From CAXMQZ01 sp963719055 (GTDB lineage: Bacteria; Acidobacteriota; Thermoanaerobaculia; Multivoradales; JAHEKO01): a stretch of DNA of 64,000 bases. Every line of letters starts with the position of its first letter. Within the stretch, counting starts at the first letter, position 1. The stretch is from positions 1-64,000 of the forward strand of contig CAVRAU010000015.1 of NCBI GenBank assembly GCA_963719055.1. The letters run 5' to 3'. This document shows positions 1 through 10,300 of this stretch, in pieces. Under the pieces are notes generated by a model. That model saw only the letters and a list, made by a program, of their open reading frames with translations, was not told the origin of the DNA and did not search any database. The position numbers and the translations under genes were made by a program.

Positions 1-226
1 GCTGTCGCTCCCACTGCCTCTGATGCCTCCAGCCCGAGACGAGACCCCAGATCACTACACCTGTCGCCCCTAGAAAAAGGAACGGCAGGGTGGATGGAAA
101 AAGGGCGATGAATACCGGCACAGGTAGGGCTGCGACCACTGCGATGAGGATCAGGGTTCGCGTGCCGCCACCACCAAACAGAGATCGGTTCCCAGTGTTC
201 TCTCCCATCCAATGTGAACTTCTCAT
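1..226 (-). CDS. Partial two-helix membrane protein, cut by left edge
   Basis: An open frame runs from an ATG at 226 on the minus strand to the window edge without a stop (75 codons seen). An AGGA Shine-Dalgarno-like stretch lies just upstream of the ATG. After a short polar N-terminus rich in glycine, two hydrophobic segments are visible, one beginning TLILIAVVAALPVP and one beginning LPFLFLGATGVVIW, followed by a basic/polar tail. It is divergent from the sulfatase-like gene at 426. The family is not recognised; the C-terminus is outside the window. An alternative in-frame ATG lies six codons downstream. Confidence 0.5.
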   Translation of the reverse strand, partial: MRSSHWMGENTGNRSLFGGGGTRTLILIAVVAALPVPVFIALFPSTLPFLFLGATGVVIWGLVSGWRHQRQWERQ

Positions 227-425
227 CTGTCGTCCTTTTCTTGCGAAAGTCGTGCCTCGGTAATCAGGCGTCAGGTGGTTTGCGGGCTCGACCGCCTACA
301 GAGTAGACAAGGGTTTCGGCTTCGTCTGAATTGCCTTGGGCGCCAAGTTCCTGGGAGGGGACGCCACGTGCGGGATCGATTTCTTTGCTAGCCTCTCCTC
401 GCTGATGGAAGAGGTCCGAGGATCC

Positions 426-2690
426 ATGCGCCAGGTGACGCTGATGTTCGTCGCCCTCGTGACGACACCCTTCGTGTCGAGAATCCTCCTCGTTTGGGAC
501 ACCGGATCCATCTGGGCATGGCAGGACCTTCGAGGCTTTCTCTCCGATCTCGGAATCTCCCTGTTGGCCCTGCCGGTTTTGTTGTTGGCCAGGAAGGCAT
601 CGCGCTGGATCGGAGTGCTCTTCATCCTCTTGTGGGTCGTCTCGCATTGGGTCAACTTCGAGACTGTCGCGGAGCTCGGCTCATTGGGGACCGTGCATGA
701 CCTCGAGTTTCTGACGGACGGAACCTTCTTGAGCGGTTCGGCGACAGCCATCACCAGGCCGATCGTCCTGTCGGTCCTCTGCCTTGCGTCGGGTTTCTGG
801 GTGTGGTGGATCGGTAGCGGATGGTCGATCCGAGCGGTAGTGGCGAGCTTGGCGGCGGCGGGCGCGGTCTTCATGGCGCAAGGACTCTGGCCCGTTTCGC
901 AAGATCTGGCCGAGTGGCGTCAGAGGGACTTCTTGCAGGCCACCCTCGTCTACTTGATGCGGCCTGAAGTCGAGCCGGCCAGCCCATCGGGTGATACTCG
1001 CGCAGCCATGCTCGAGCTGGTTCCCGAGATGGTGGCTGATCTCGAGGGTGAACCGATCCTTCCCCTGCCTGGAGCGGCTCGGAATGTGCTGCTGGTCATA
1101 GTCGAAGGAGTGTCAGGAGCTTTCGTCCCGAGCCTGGCCGCAGATCACAATCTGCACGGTCTCTTCGAAATGCCGAATCTCGACCGGATCGCGACCTCGG
1201 CGCTCAGCTATTCGACCTTCGTGAGCCAGAATCGCAAAACCAACCGTGGTGTCTTCGCGCTTCTGTGTGGCGAGCCGCCCAATCTCGTTCCAGGCAGCCC
1301 AAAGATGACGCAGGTTGCGATGGTGGGTGGACGGGTCTGCCTTCCGCAAGTGTTGAAAGATGCCGGGTATCAGACGGCCTTTCTGCAGGCCGCCCCACTG
1401 GCCTTCATGATCAAGGATCAGTTTGCGGCCAAGGCGGGCTACGATCGGATCTTCGGCCGCGGTCACTTCGACGCGGAGAGGGCCGCAGCTCACAACAAGT
1501 GGGGCATCGATGATCGATCGCTCTTCGAGCAGAGCATGGAGGTGATCGACGAGCTGCGCGCCGGCGCGAATCCCTGGTTCGCTTCCATTCTGACCGTAGG
1601 CACGCACCACCCCTTCGTCTTCCCCGAGGAGTCCTCCGATAGCGAGGCCGGTGACACCGACCGACGTCGGGCTGCTTTCAAGTACGCGGACCAGGCCGTG
1701 GGTTGGCTGGTAGAGGAGCTCGATAGACGGGGAGTCCTTGAAGACACACTCGTTCTGATCACGTCGGACGAGTCGCGGGGTGCGCTGTCTGTCGAACGAG
1801 AGCGGGCACAAATCTCAGGCGCCATCGCTCAGCGTTTGAGCCAGAACTGGGGGGTCCTGGTCGCCCTCCAGCCGGACGACACAATCGAGCGCATCAAGGA
1901 GCCCTTTGCACAAATGGACCTGGCGCTGTCGGTTCTGGATTATCTCGGTCTTACAGAGCGAGCCGGCATATTTTTTGGCAGGAGTGTGTTTCGCCGCTAT
2001 CAAGCTTCGCGACTCGTGCCCTTTGCCAATACCAATTTTCTCAGGGCAGGAGCGATCGATTCGGCGGGGACTCTTTACGATTGCCGTATCGACACCGACG
2101 AATGCGGGAAGTGGTGGATTGGCGACAAGTCCTTCTTCGGCTCGAGTCGCATGGAAGTCGATTGGCAGGCAGCGACGGATGGCTGGGTTCTCGACTTTGC
2201 CCGGCGAAGTCAGGCCGAGGCCATGGCGACCCGCGGCGAGTACGAGGCCGAGCTTCTGACAGATGCCCGGCAGCAGGTTCGGGACGATCGACTTCTACAC
2301 GGCGGCCCCTACATTACGCTCATGCCGGGCCAGTGGCTCGAGGTCGACATCGAGGTCGAAGTGCAGGGCTCTGGTGGAGTCGTGTCGTTCAAACACAAAT
2401 TGACGGCACCCCGCGAATGGGGCTTCGAGGGCGGCGCTGAGGACGAAGCGATCTATCACGAGGCTTTCGACCTCGGAGACGGCGATCGTCTTCATCTCAA
2501 CTACACAGTGGTGCCGGAGGGCGGCGGACGGATGGATGGTGTCAAGATCGAGTCGAATGCTTCTGCTGCCGAGGGTGCCGTATTCGATCTCTTTTTCCAC
2601 AGCGCGGTCATGAAAGTCCATGTCGGCGAGGAGATGCCAGAGCCTGGGTTTCAACTTCGCCAGCAGGAGCTGACTCGCTCCAATCTCTAG
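426..2690 (+). CDS. Membrane-anchored sulfatase / LtaS-like alkaline phosphatase superfamily protein
   Basis: About 754 residues. Five hydrophobic segments occupy roughly residues 1-180, followed by an alkaline-phosphatase-fold domain that starts with NVLLVIVEGVSG near residue 220. The KTNRG stretch (Thr near 272) sits where LtaS/OpgB-type enzymes carry the Thr nucleophile, and a GTHHPF segment supplies a histidine. This suggests phosphoglycerol- or phosphoethanolamine-transferase-like chemistry on the outer face of the membrane; substrate unknown. Oddity: the usual S/T-D-H-G metal motif reads TSDES (near 446-450), so one expected His is Glu. About 200 C-terminal residues after the catalytic domain are unassigned and look beta-rich. 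I chose the ATG at 426 because GAGG precedes it; ATG 405 and 336 are alternatives. The stop overlaps the convergent RND gene. Confidence 0.75.
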   Translation: MRQVTLMFVALVTTPFVSRILLVWDTGSIWAWQDLRGFLSDLGISLLALPVLLLARKASRWIGVLFILLWVVSHWVNFETVAELGSLGTVHDLEFLTDGTFLSGSATAITRPIVLSVLCLASGFWVWWIGSGWSIRAVVASLAAAGAVFMAQGLWPVSQDLAEWRQRDFLQATLVYLMRPEVEPASPSGDTRAAMLELVPEMVADLEGEPILPLPGAARNVLLVIVEGVSGAFVPSLAADHNLHGLFEMPNLDRIATSALSYSTFVSQNRKTNRGVFALLCGEPPNLVPGSPKMTQVAMVGGRVCLPQVLKDAGYQTAFLQAAPLAFMIKDQFAAKAGYDRIFGRGHFDAERAAAHNKWGIDDRSLFEQSMEVIDELRAGANPWFASILTVGTHHPFVFPEESSDSEAGDTDRRRAAFKYADQAVGWLVEELDRRGVLEDTLVLITSDESRGALSVERERAQISGAIAQRLSQNWGVLVALQPDDTIERIKEPFAQMDLALSVLDYLGLTERAGIFFGRSVFRRYQASRLVPFANTNFLRAGAIDSAGTLYDCRIDTDECGKWWIGDKSFFGSSRMEVDWQAATDGWVLDFARRSQAEAMATRGEYEAELLTDARQQVRDDRLLHGGPYITLMPGQWLEVDIEVEVQGSGGVVSFKHKLTAPREWGFEGGAEDEAIYHEAFDLGDGDRLHLNYTVVPEGGGRMDGVKIESNASAAEGAVFDLFFHSAVMKVHVGEEMPEPGFQLRQQELTRSNL

Positions 2691-5006
2691 GCCTTCGGTC
2701 GCAACCAATGGGCCAGAGCGGGCAGCAGCACGATGGCGCCGAGCATGTTGACCAGGAACATGAAGGTCAGCAGGATCCCCATGTCGGCCTGGAACTTGAG
2801 CGGCGAGAAGATCCAGGTGGCCACGCCCACCGCCAGGGTGATACCGGTGAAGAGCACGCCGTTGCCGGTGAGCTTCAGCGTCTCCCGGTAGGCCTCCTGC
2901 AGGCCCTTGCCTTCGGCCAGAATGCTCGCGCAACCGAGCTGAAGATGTAGATCCCGTAGTCGACGCCGATACCGACGCCGAGAGCCACCACCGGCAGGGT
3001 CGAGATCTTGAGGCCGATCTCGAGCATCGTCATCAGGGCGTAGGCGAGGATCGAGACCAGGGCCAGCGGGATGACGATGCACAGGGTCGCCCGCAGCGAT
3101 CGGAAGGTGATCAGGCAGAGCAGGATGATGGCCGCGAAGATCCACATCAGCATCGGGAACTGGGCCGCGGAGACCGCCTCGTTGGTGGCCGCCATGACAC
3201 CGACGTTGCCGGTGGCGAGCCGGAACCTGACCTCGTCGGAGCCGTGCTCGGTCTCGGTAGTCCTTGACCGCGGCGACGATGCGGTCGATGGTCTCGGCCT
3301 TGTGATCGCTGTGAGTAGATGTAGACCGGCATGACGCTGCAGTCGGAGTTCAGCAGCCCGGTGCTGGTGTCGATGTAGGTCACCGCCTGGGCCATGGTCG
3401 AGGGGTTGCGGGGCAGCACCCGCCACTTGAGGCTGCCTTCGTTCCAGCCGGCGTTGATGATCTTGGCCACACCGCCGATGCCGAGGACCGACTGCACCCC
3501 GGGGACGTTGCGCATGTGCCACTCGAAGCGGTCGATGGTGGTCATGATGTCGTGCTCGGTGCAGGCCTCGGGATCCGACTCCACGATCACCGTGATGACG
3601 TCGACACCGATGGAGAAGTGTCTGGTGATGACGTCGGTGTCGATGTTGTACTGGGAGTCGGCCCGCAGCTCCGGCACGCCGGGGTGCAGGTCGCCGATCT
3701 TGATCTGGGTCGCCTTCCAGCCGCCCACAACGAAGAGCACGGCCGCCACGATGACGATGATCGCCGCATTGCGGGGCGCGGCCACCTTGCCCAGCGCGTT
3801 CCAGAAGCGGATCCATCGTTGCCGGCCCGTGTCCGCAGCCTGGCCTCGTATCTCTTCACCGAGGTTGACGTAGGACAGCAGCACCGGTACCAGAACCAGA
3901 TTGGTGAGGATGATGACGGCCACACCGAGACTGGCGGTGATCGCCATCTCCTGGATCATGCGGATCTTGATCAACATGATCGTGATGAAACCGATGGTGT
4001 CGCTGAGCAGCGCGATGCCGCCCGGAATGATCAGTCTGCCGGAAGCCGATCCGGGCGGCCTCCAGGCTGGTCGGCACCCTCGTAGACCTCGGCCCGGAAG
4101 GCGCTCACCATCTGCACGCCGTGACTCACACCGATGGCGAAGATCAGGAACGGCACGAGGATCGACATCGGGTCGATGCCGAAGCCGAGCAGGGTCACCA
4201 GACCCAGCTGCCAGATGACCGCGATCAGCGAGCAGCCGACGACGATAAGGGTGAGCTTGACGCTCTGGGAGTAGAGGTAGACGAAGATCGCGGTGATGAA
4301 GAAGGCGACCAGGAAGAACAGCACCACTCGGGTCACACCGGAGGCGATGTCGCCGATGACCTTGGCGAAGCCGATGATGTGGTAGTCGAACTCGACCCCG
4401 ATCTCGTGGTTGCTGTACTTCTGGCGAACCTCCTCGAGTTGGTCGGCCACGTTCAGGTAGTCGAGACGCATCGCCGGTCGTCGGATCGACCTCGAGAAGA
4501 GAAGCGACGACCAGCGCGGAGCTGAAGTCGTTGGCCACCAGCCGACCCATGTAGACCGACTTGAGGAGGTTTTCACGGACTTTGGCGAGCCCCTGGTCGT
4601 TGGGCTCGAAGTCGTCGGGAATGACGTTGCCACCGGAGATGCCGTCTTCCACGACCTCGGTGAAGCGCACATTGGGGGTGAAGAGAGACATCACTCGGGT
4701 GCGATCGACGCCGGGGATGAAGAAGACGTCGTCGGTGACCTCCTGCAGCACCTCGAAGAACTTCGGCGTGAAGATGTCTCCGTCGCGAGCCCGGATGGCG
4801 ATGACCACCCGGTTGGCACCGCCGAACGCGTCGCGATACTCGACGTAGGTCTGCATGTACTCGTGCTCGAGGGGCAGCAGCTTGGCGAAGCCGGCATCGA
4901 TACGGAGGTTGGAGGCCTGGTAGGCCATGAACACCGTCATCAGGAGAAAGAAGACCACCACCAGGCGGCGCCTTCCGAAGATCAGGTTCTCGAGCCGTGT
5001 AATCAT
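2687..5006 (-). CDS. RND superfamily (MMPL/HAE3-type) transporter, frame broken
   Basis: About 770 residues once frames are joined. It starts MITRLENLIFGRRR with one N-terminal TM helix, then a periplasmic domain, then two blocks of TM helices (GVSHGVQMVSAFRAE in the first and GVGIGVDYGIYIFS in the second, the paired RND/SSD motifs). It ends HWLRPKA. HAE3-type RND proteins move lipids or hydrophobic compounds across the periplasm; the substrate here is inferred only from the operon. The start ATG overlaps the YCF48-like stop as ATGA. The frame changes near 4470, 4073, 4037, 3315, 3260 and 2950, always between well-conserved segments, so I read it as one gene with indel errors. Its stop codon overlaps that of the convergent gene. 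Confidence 0.8.
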
Positions 5007-5986
5007 CGCGTCAGGGTTCCTTTCCCGATCATCTTGACCCCGAATTCGCCAACCAGCAGCAATTGATCCGGGCCAGCCTCGACGATGGCCGAGATCCCTC
5101 GTCGATCCGGCTGCGGTAGCAGCTCGAAGGTCGATCCGCCGTCGGACGAGAGTCAGAAGCGTGCCGCCAAGGCCGCTGATGACGATGGTGCCGTCCGCCA
5201 GGCGAATCCCGTCGGTGAGCATCGCGGTGGTGCCGGTCTCGACCGGCGTCCAGCTCTCACCGGCATCTTCGGAGCGAAACAGGTGCCCCTGAAGGCCGAA
5301 GACGAGGACGGTGTCCCCGTCCAGGGGCAGCGTGCCGAAGAACGATCCCTCGTAGGGCGAGGGCAGCTCGGTCCAGGTCGTACCGCCATCGTCTGAGCGG
5401 TAGATCATCCCGGCTTCGGCCGCCATGTAAAGGCGCCCGTTGGCCGACCTCGCCAGGTGATGCAGGTGAAAGTCCCACTCACTGATCGGCTCGGAGGTCC
5501 AGGTCTCACCGCTATCCGAGGTGCGGAAGAAGCTGCCGTAGGCGCCGATGGCGAAGCCGTTGTCGGCGTCCGAGAACCAGACGTCCAACAGGGGGTTCTC
5601 CTCCTCGGGCGCCCAGTTGACAAGGTTCCAGGTGATGCCTCCATCCGTGGTGCGCAGAATCACCGAGTCGTGGCCCACCGCCCAACCCAGGTCTGCGATC
5701 GTGGAAGTAGACTGCCGGTCAGAGATCCTCGACTCGGCACTTCGCTCTGCTGCCAGGTGCCACCGTTATCGGCGGAGGTCAGGATGTGGCCACGTTCGCC
5801 CACGACGACGAAGTGGCCGTCGGCGACGGTGGCATCGAGCAGCAGGGACTTGCCGGCCAACGGCGCTCGAACTGCCGGCTCGGGCACGATCTCCTCCTGG
5901 GCCGAGGCCACCCCTGCAGCGAGGGCGAGGATCGGCAGGGCGACAGTAAGCCAACGCCGGAAGCCCATGGCGAAGGGCACATCCAT
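5003..5986 (-). CDS. YCF48-like / BNR-repeat exported beta-propeller protein, frame broken
   Basis: About 327 residues. A signal peptide (LTVALPILALAAGVASAQ) is followed by at least six Asp-box/BNR repeats of the S/T-x-D-x-G-x-T-W type: SADNGGTWQQ, TTDGGITWNL, TSDSGETWTS, RSDDGGTTWT, RSEDAGESWT, SSDGGSTFEL. These predict a periplasmic beta-propeller related to Ycf48/HCF136. In this operon it probably acts as an assembly or scaffold factor for the RND pump and outer-membrane partner (inference). Frames must be joined near 5700-5730 and near 5150; the joined frame ends GVKMIGKGTLTR and its TGA overlaps the RND start. ATG 5986 is the likely start, ATG 5968 an alternative. Confidence 0.72.
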
Positions 5987-6132
5987 CTGCGCTCGCGGGT
6001 GCCTCGGTGGGTTCCATAGCCATCGATCACTCTCCCCAGGACATGCGCGAGGGAGTCAGTCCCCCCAGTCTTCGAAACAGGGCGACGGAGCAGACCGCAC
6101 CCGGCCCACGCCGTCGCCCGCAAGGTCCAGCG

Positions 6133-7507
6133 CTAGCGCACGCCCGAGCGCCGCAGCGCCGCGGGAGTGTAGTCCTCCATGGTGCGATTGATGCCGAACT
6201 TGTACATCGGATTCTGGTTGTCGAGTCCGATGGCCAGGTAGCGGCCCGCCTGCAGGTCGATGTGCACCTCGAGCGTGGTCCAGATACGTCGGCAGGTCGT
6301 AGTAGTTGATGACGTGACCCTCGGAGACCCGCCAGAGCTGGTCCCGATTGTCGTACTGGTCCATGGCCACGATCTGCCAGCTGTCCTCGTCGACGTAGAA
6401 GGTGCGTCGCTTGTAGATGTGCCGCGCACCCTCCCTGAGGGTCGCATCCACCACCCAGACCCGGTGCAGCTCGTAGCGCGCCAGGTCGGGGTTGGTGTGG
6501 AGTGGCGTGAGGATCTCTTTGACCTCCACCTTGTCGCTGTGCAGCTTGTAGGAGTTGTACGGAACGTACATCTCCTTCTTGCCCACCAGCTCCCAGTCGT
6601 AGCGGTCGACCGCGCCGTTGAACATGTCGAACTGATCCGAGGTGCGCATGCCGTCGGCGGCGGTACCCGGGTTGTCGTAGGCCACGTTGGGCGCCCGCCG
6701 AACACGACGCTGGCCAGGGTTGTAGAGCCAGGCGCTGCGGTGCTCCTTGACCTGATTCAGGGTCTCGTGCACCAGCAGGATGCCGCCGGCCAGCCGCGCC
6801 GGCGCCGTGACCTCCTGCTTGAACATGAGGATCTTGTTGTTGAGATCCGCCTCGGTCATGCCCTCGATGCTGTAGAGCAGGTAGAACTCGTCGTAGAACT
6901 GCACCAGCGTGTACTTGCCACCGCGGGTCGGAGCCGCCTGAGCGATGGTCCGCGACGCAACTCTCACCCCGATATCGCAGCAGGTGGTTCCAGATCACCT
7001 CCACACCTTCCTTCGGGATGGGGAAGGGGATCCCGTTGATCGCTCCTGCCACGCCGTGGCCGTTTTCGATCAGCTTGGCGGTAGCGGCGACTTCCTTGGT
7101 CATGTCGTAGATCCGCTGCGGGTAGGAGGCGCTGCGATGCGTCGGGTAGACGTTCATCTTGAAGCTCGGGTAGGTCTCGAGCAGCGCCTTGTACCCGGGC
7201 GTGAGCTTGTCCGCGTACTCCGCCATGTTGTCGGCGGTGATGGTGAAGAGCACCGCGTCATCGGCGAACGGATCGGGGTGGTGCATCCCGGGCTTGTAGC
7301 CTGCCGGCGGCGTCGTGATACCGCCCTCCCAGGCCGGGATGGTGCCGTCGGCATTGCCGGCCTTCTCGGCTCCCAGGGGAGTCAGGTCGGCACCGAGCCG
7401 AGCGACCTCCTGCGGCGACAGCTGCGGCCTGCGAGCATCGTCGCCGAACCGACGACGATCGCCAGCGCGCAACAGAAGAGGATCAGCGAGTTTCTATGCA
7501 TGGTCAT
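6133..7507 (-). CDS. DUF1329 family exported protein, frame broken
   Basis: About 457 residues. The start ATG at 7507 has a strong GGAAGGAAGG Shine-Dalgarno and is 12 bases after the DUF1302 stop. A signal peptide (LILFCCALAIVVGSATML) leads to typical DUF1329 sequence: LGADLTPLGAEKAGNADG and IPAWEGG near the N-terminus, then GNPTRGGKYT-like, YKRRTFYVDEDSWQI, and a tail DLQAGRYLAIGLDNQ ... MYKFGINRTMEDYTP. DUF1329 proteins have a LolA/LolB-like lipid-binding fold and accompany DUF1302 proteins. A periplasmic lipid or hydrophobic-compound shuttle is the reasonable guess. Frame shifts lie near 7430, 6955 and 6275. The 146 bases between this gene and the next are non-coding in the joined reading. 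Confidence 0.75.
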
Positions 7508-7519
7508 GCCTTCCTTCCC

Positions 7520-9449
7520 CTAGAACGAGTACTTGATGTTGACCCCGACGAAGTCGCGGTCGTTGATGAGGTTGTAGCGACCGGCGCCGCTGTAGGTCGT
7601 CCAGCTGAGGTCGAACTGCCACTTGGCCAGGTAGCTCGCATCCCGAGGCCCAGTGTAAAGGCCTGACGGCCATCGATGAAGGCGCCGCCGGGACCCGGGG
7701 TGATGCCGTCGACGTCATGCCGCCAGCCGAAGCGCGGAATCAGGTTGAAGGCGCCGATGGCGTTGTTGTAGGTCAGGCGACCCACCAGGCGATAGCCCCA
7801 GGAGGTGGGGTCGGCGAAGTGCTCCGGCTGCCTCGAACGGCTTGCCTGCGTGAGCGCCGCCGGGCGCGAGTGGATCGGGTTGCCGCTGGTGTAGGTGCCC
7901 GGACCTTCGTAGCGCAGCACGTCCTTGCTCGGCATGCCCGAGACGTGGACGATGGCCGGCTCGAACAGGAGTAGCCCCTGATCGGCGCGGAGAAAGGAAA
8001 GGTAACCCCAGGCCTTGGTCAGCGTGAATTGGAACTGCGTGGCATCGTGCAGCCGGTAGCCGGGAATGACCTCGTCGAAGCCCGGCACCGCCCGGCACCA
8101 CCTGGTTGGTGGCTGCCAGTCCCGGCGAGATCGGCGAGAGCGCCGCGAACAGCAGCTCCACGTCATCGACCAGGTACGGCGCGTCTTGTTTGTAGGAGAT
8201 CTCCCCCTGCAAGGCGATGCCGGTCGTGGCGATCTGGGTGTTGAAGCTTGCACCGAAGAGCTTGATGTCCTCGGGGTAGGCGATGAAGTACCTCGCGGTG
8301 GCGGCATAGGCGTCGGTGGCGGCGGCCTGTCCTGCTTGCGCAGCGGCAGCATCCACCTCCGGGCTGACACCCGGCGGCACCCCGAAGGTCTGATAGACGA
8401 TCCCAGCGGCTCTCGGTCCTGCCGCGGCTGCGGCCAATGGCACCCTGAAGGGTGCCGGTGCGTGCATTCACCGTCGGCAACCGGCTGTGGAAGTTCGTGA
8501 AGAAGAAGCCGAACTCGGTGTTCCCGAAACCGGCGAGCCAGCGCAGGGCGGCGCCCCACTGACCGCTGTCGGAGGGCTCGACATCCGGTGCCCGCGGAAC
8601 TCCCAGGAACGGTCGATTCAGCGGCGGCTGGATGAAGAACGGGGATTCACCCGTGTCCGGTGCATCGCCGAACGCCAGGAATACATGCGTTCCGCCCCGG
8701 CCGGCAAAATCGTTGGTGGAGAAATAGGTCCCGGGTGGGTCGATGACGGTTTCATCCCAGTCGTACTGGTAGAAGCCCTCCAAGGAGACGCTATCCGACA
8801 AGTCGACCGAGCCCCAGGCCAGGCCTACCGGCCGAAAGGCCTCGCGCAGCTCGGCGCCGGGCACCCGCAGGGCTGCCACATCCACCGGGTTGACGACGCT
8901 GATGCCACCCGGAATGAAAGTGCTCTCACCCCAGTTCAGCACCTGCTGGCCGCCCCGGAGTTGACCTCGGCGACTGCCGAGATCGAACTGCCACCAGACG
9001 TAGGCATCGAGCAGCTCGGCGCGTCTGCCGACCCAGTCCAGGGCCGGCCGGGAAAGCGGTGTCCGGGCTCCCGCCTTCTTCACCTCGAAATCGTAGAAGC
9101 CGGTACCGCGGAAGAAGGCCCCGACGTTCTTGTAGGCGAGATCGATGTCGACGGTGGCCTTGACGGCGTTGCTGGCGAGGCCCGTATCGAAGTTGAGGTT
9201 GCCATCGTCGCCGTTGACCGAGAAGGCGGTGCCGCCCTCAGGAAGGCCGATGATCCGCAGATCGCGATCGTCGAGGCGCCACCGGGCACCCCAGGAAAGC
9301 GTCGTGTCGACGAGAAACCGGAGTTCACCCATCGATAGATCGGCGGCGTTGGCAGGTGCTGGCGTCACGGAACTCACAACGACAGCGAGGATGATCAGAC
9401 CGACGATTCCGCCGAGCGAACAGAGCCGAGTCAGTGGTCTTTTGCTCAT
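7520..9449 (-). CDS. DUF1302 family outer-membrane barrel protein, frame broken
   Basis: About 640 residues, usual for the family. The start MSKRPLTRLCSLGG at 9449 has GAGGAG upstream; a signal peptide ends near APANAADL. Family signatures follow: TTLSWGARWRLDDRD, NLNFDTGLASNAVKA, QVLNWGESTFIPGGI and NPVDVAALRVPGAEL. The protein ends NLINDRDFVGVNIKYSF, an alternating beta strand with terminal aromatic Phe, as expected for an outer-membrane barrel. First gene of the DUF1302-DUF1329-YCF48-RND operon and the likely outer-membrane channel or receptor for it. At least three frame shifts (near 8465, 8090 and 7640) split the 3' half. Confidence 0.8.
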
Positions 9450-9589
9450 CTGCCCACTCCTCTCATGATTGTCTCCTTCCCTTTGTCCAGTTTGTGACCG
9501 CACAGAACCTGTAGTCAGGCAGTGGGCACGCCCAACGGCGACCTCACGTCCGATACAAAGTCCTGAGCGAGAGTCAGAATAGAGACCTC

Positions 9590-9626
9590 CCCTAAAGTGT
9601 TGATCTAGGCGTTACCCCTACAGTGT
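9590..9626 (-). repeat. Tandem 12-base direct repeat, operator-like
   Basis: CCCCTAAAGTGT (9590-9601) and CCCCTACAGTGT (9615-9626) match at 11 of 12 positions with a 25-base period; on the minus strand they read ACACTKTAGGGG. They lie 141-177 bases upstream of the DUF1302 start, a position suited to an activator binding two direct half-sites. No regulator gene is adjacent. Repeat seen directly; function inferred. Confidence 0.45.
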
Positions 9627-9652
9627 CTTGGTCCGCGTTCGTCGTCGGCAAT

Positions 9653-9664
9653 ACCCTGCAGGGT
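9653..9664. promoter_or_regulatory. Perfect 12-base palindrome
   Basis: ACCCTGCAGGGT is self-complementary over its whole length and lies in the divergent DUF1302/PilZ promoter region. It could be an operator for a dimeric regulator, but at this length and GC content chance occurrence is possible. Confidence 0.25.
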
Positions 9665-9808
9665 GGGAGGCTAACCTACCTGCGGGGGTGGTGAACCCAA
9701 GCTCATGCCCAAATCCGAATGCGACTCTGGTGTTCAACGAAAGCCCCATGCTATTTTTTGAGCTTAGCAGAATGTCTGACGGTGCCGCCCGACATCGACC
9801 CGCCACTC

Positions 9809-9837
9809 TTGGTGATCGACTTACGGGTCGGTACAAT
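9809..9837 (+). promoter_or_regulatory. Sigma70-like promoter for the PilZ gene
   Basis: TTGGTG (9809-9814), a 17-base spacer, and TACAAT (9832-9837), the latter 5 of 6 to the consensus. It points toward the PilZ start 56 bases downstream and would produce a leader that contains the hairpin at 9853-9872. Confidence 0.5.
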
Positions 9838-9852
9838 CTGGATGTGTCTAGT

Positions 9853-9872
9853 CGACTGCAAGCAGGCAGTCG
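9853..9872 (+). other. Hairpin in the PilZ gene leader
   Basis: CGACTGC (9853-9859) pairs perfectly with GCAGTCG (9866-9872) across a six-base loop. It falls between the proposed promoter and the start codon, about 20 bases before the ATG. No T-run follows, so it is not an intrinsic terminator; it could stabilise the leader or affect translation. Confidence 0.35.
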
Positions 9873-9892
9873 GTGTTTCAGGGGGGTAGAGG

Positions 9893-10264
9893 ATGTCCTC
9901 GCGACTGCCGGGGGATGAGGAAGGCGGGTCGGAGCGTCGCGTGGCTAGCGAGCCTGAACGCCGAGACCATCGACGACATGCGGTGGCCAACCTGCGCGTC
10001 AAGGGTCCGATCGCCGGCGATGTGATCAATACCTCCCATCTCGGCGTCGCGATTCAGACCAACGAGAGCCTGACCGTTGGCTGGAGCTACGCCTTCAGAA
10101 TGCGCAACGGGTCCGAGGTGATCCGCATCCCCGGCAAGGTGAAGTGGTGCCGGTTGGTGCAGCTGCTGAGCATCGGAGAGGACGAGTTCTTGCCGGTCTT
10201 TCGGATGGGAGTCCAAATGGCTGGCAACCTCTGGGGTAAGCCCCAGGTTTACTACTACCCCTGA
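9893..10264 (+). CDS. Small PilZ domain protein
   Basis: 123 residues, essentially one PilZ domain. The c-di-GMP binding signature is present as RDHRRH (R-x-x-x-R type) near residue 23 and NTSHLG (N-x-S-x-x-G) near residue 46, with the usual beta-barrel pattern after it (IRIPGKVKWCRL ... GVQMAGNL). It is likely a cytoplasmic c-di-GMP receptor; its target is unknown and no flagellar, pilus or cellulose gene is adjacent. The ATG at 9893 follows closely after a G-rich AGAGG stretch. metG starts 50 bases downstream on the same strand but has its own -10 element. Confidence 0.72.
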   Translation: MSSRLPGDEEGGSERRVASEPERRDHRRHAVANLRVKGPIAGDVINTSHLGVAIQTNESLTVGWSYAFRMRNGSEVIRIPGKVKWCRLVQLLSIGEDEFLPVFRMGVQMAGNLWGKPQVYYYP

Positions 10265-10300
10265 TCCCGAAACCGCACCGTGGGTCCGCCGCCCCGGTGC

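Larger units (their letters stand above)
9450..9892. other. 443-base divergent intergenic region
   Basis: Separates the minus-strand DUF1302 operon from the plus-strand PilZ gene and has no convincing gene. It holds a 12-base direct repeat pair (9590-9626), a 12-base perfect palindrome (9653-9664), a sigma70-like promoter facing PilZ (9809-9837) and a hairpin (9853-9872). Each is listed separately. Confidence 0.7.

Noticed and set aside
7520..9449. Several small genes in the 3' half of the DUF1302 locus
   Set aside because: The fragments line up in order as one barrel protein ending in a typical outer-membrane terminal strand, so they are pieces of one frame-broken gene.
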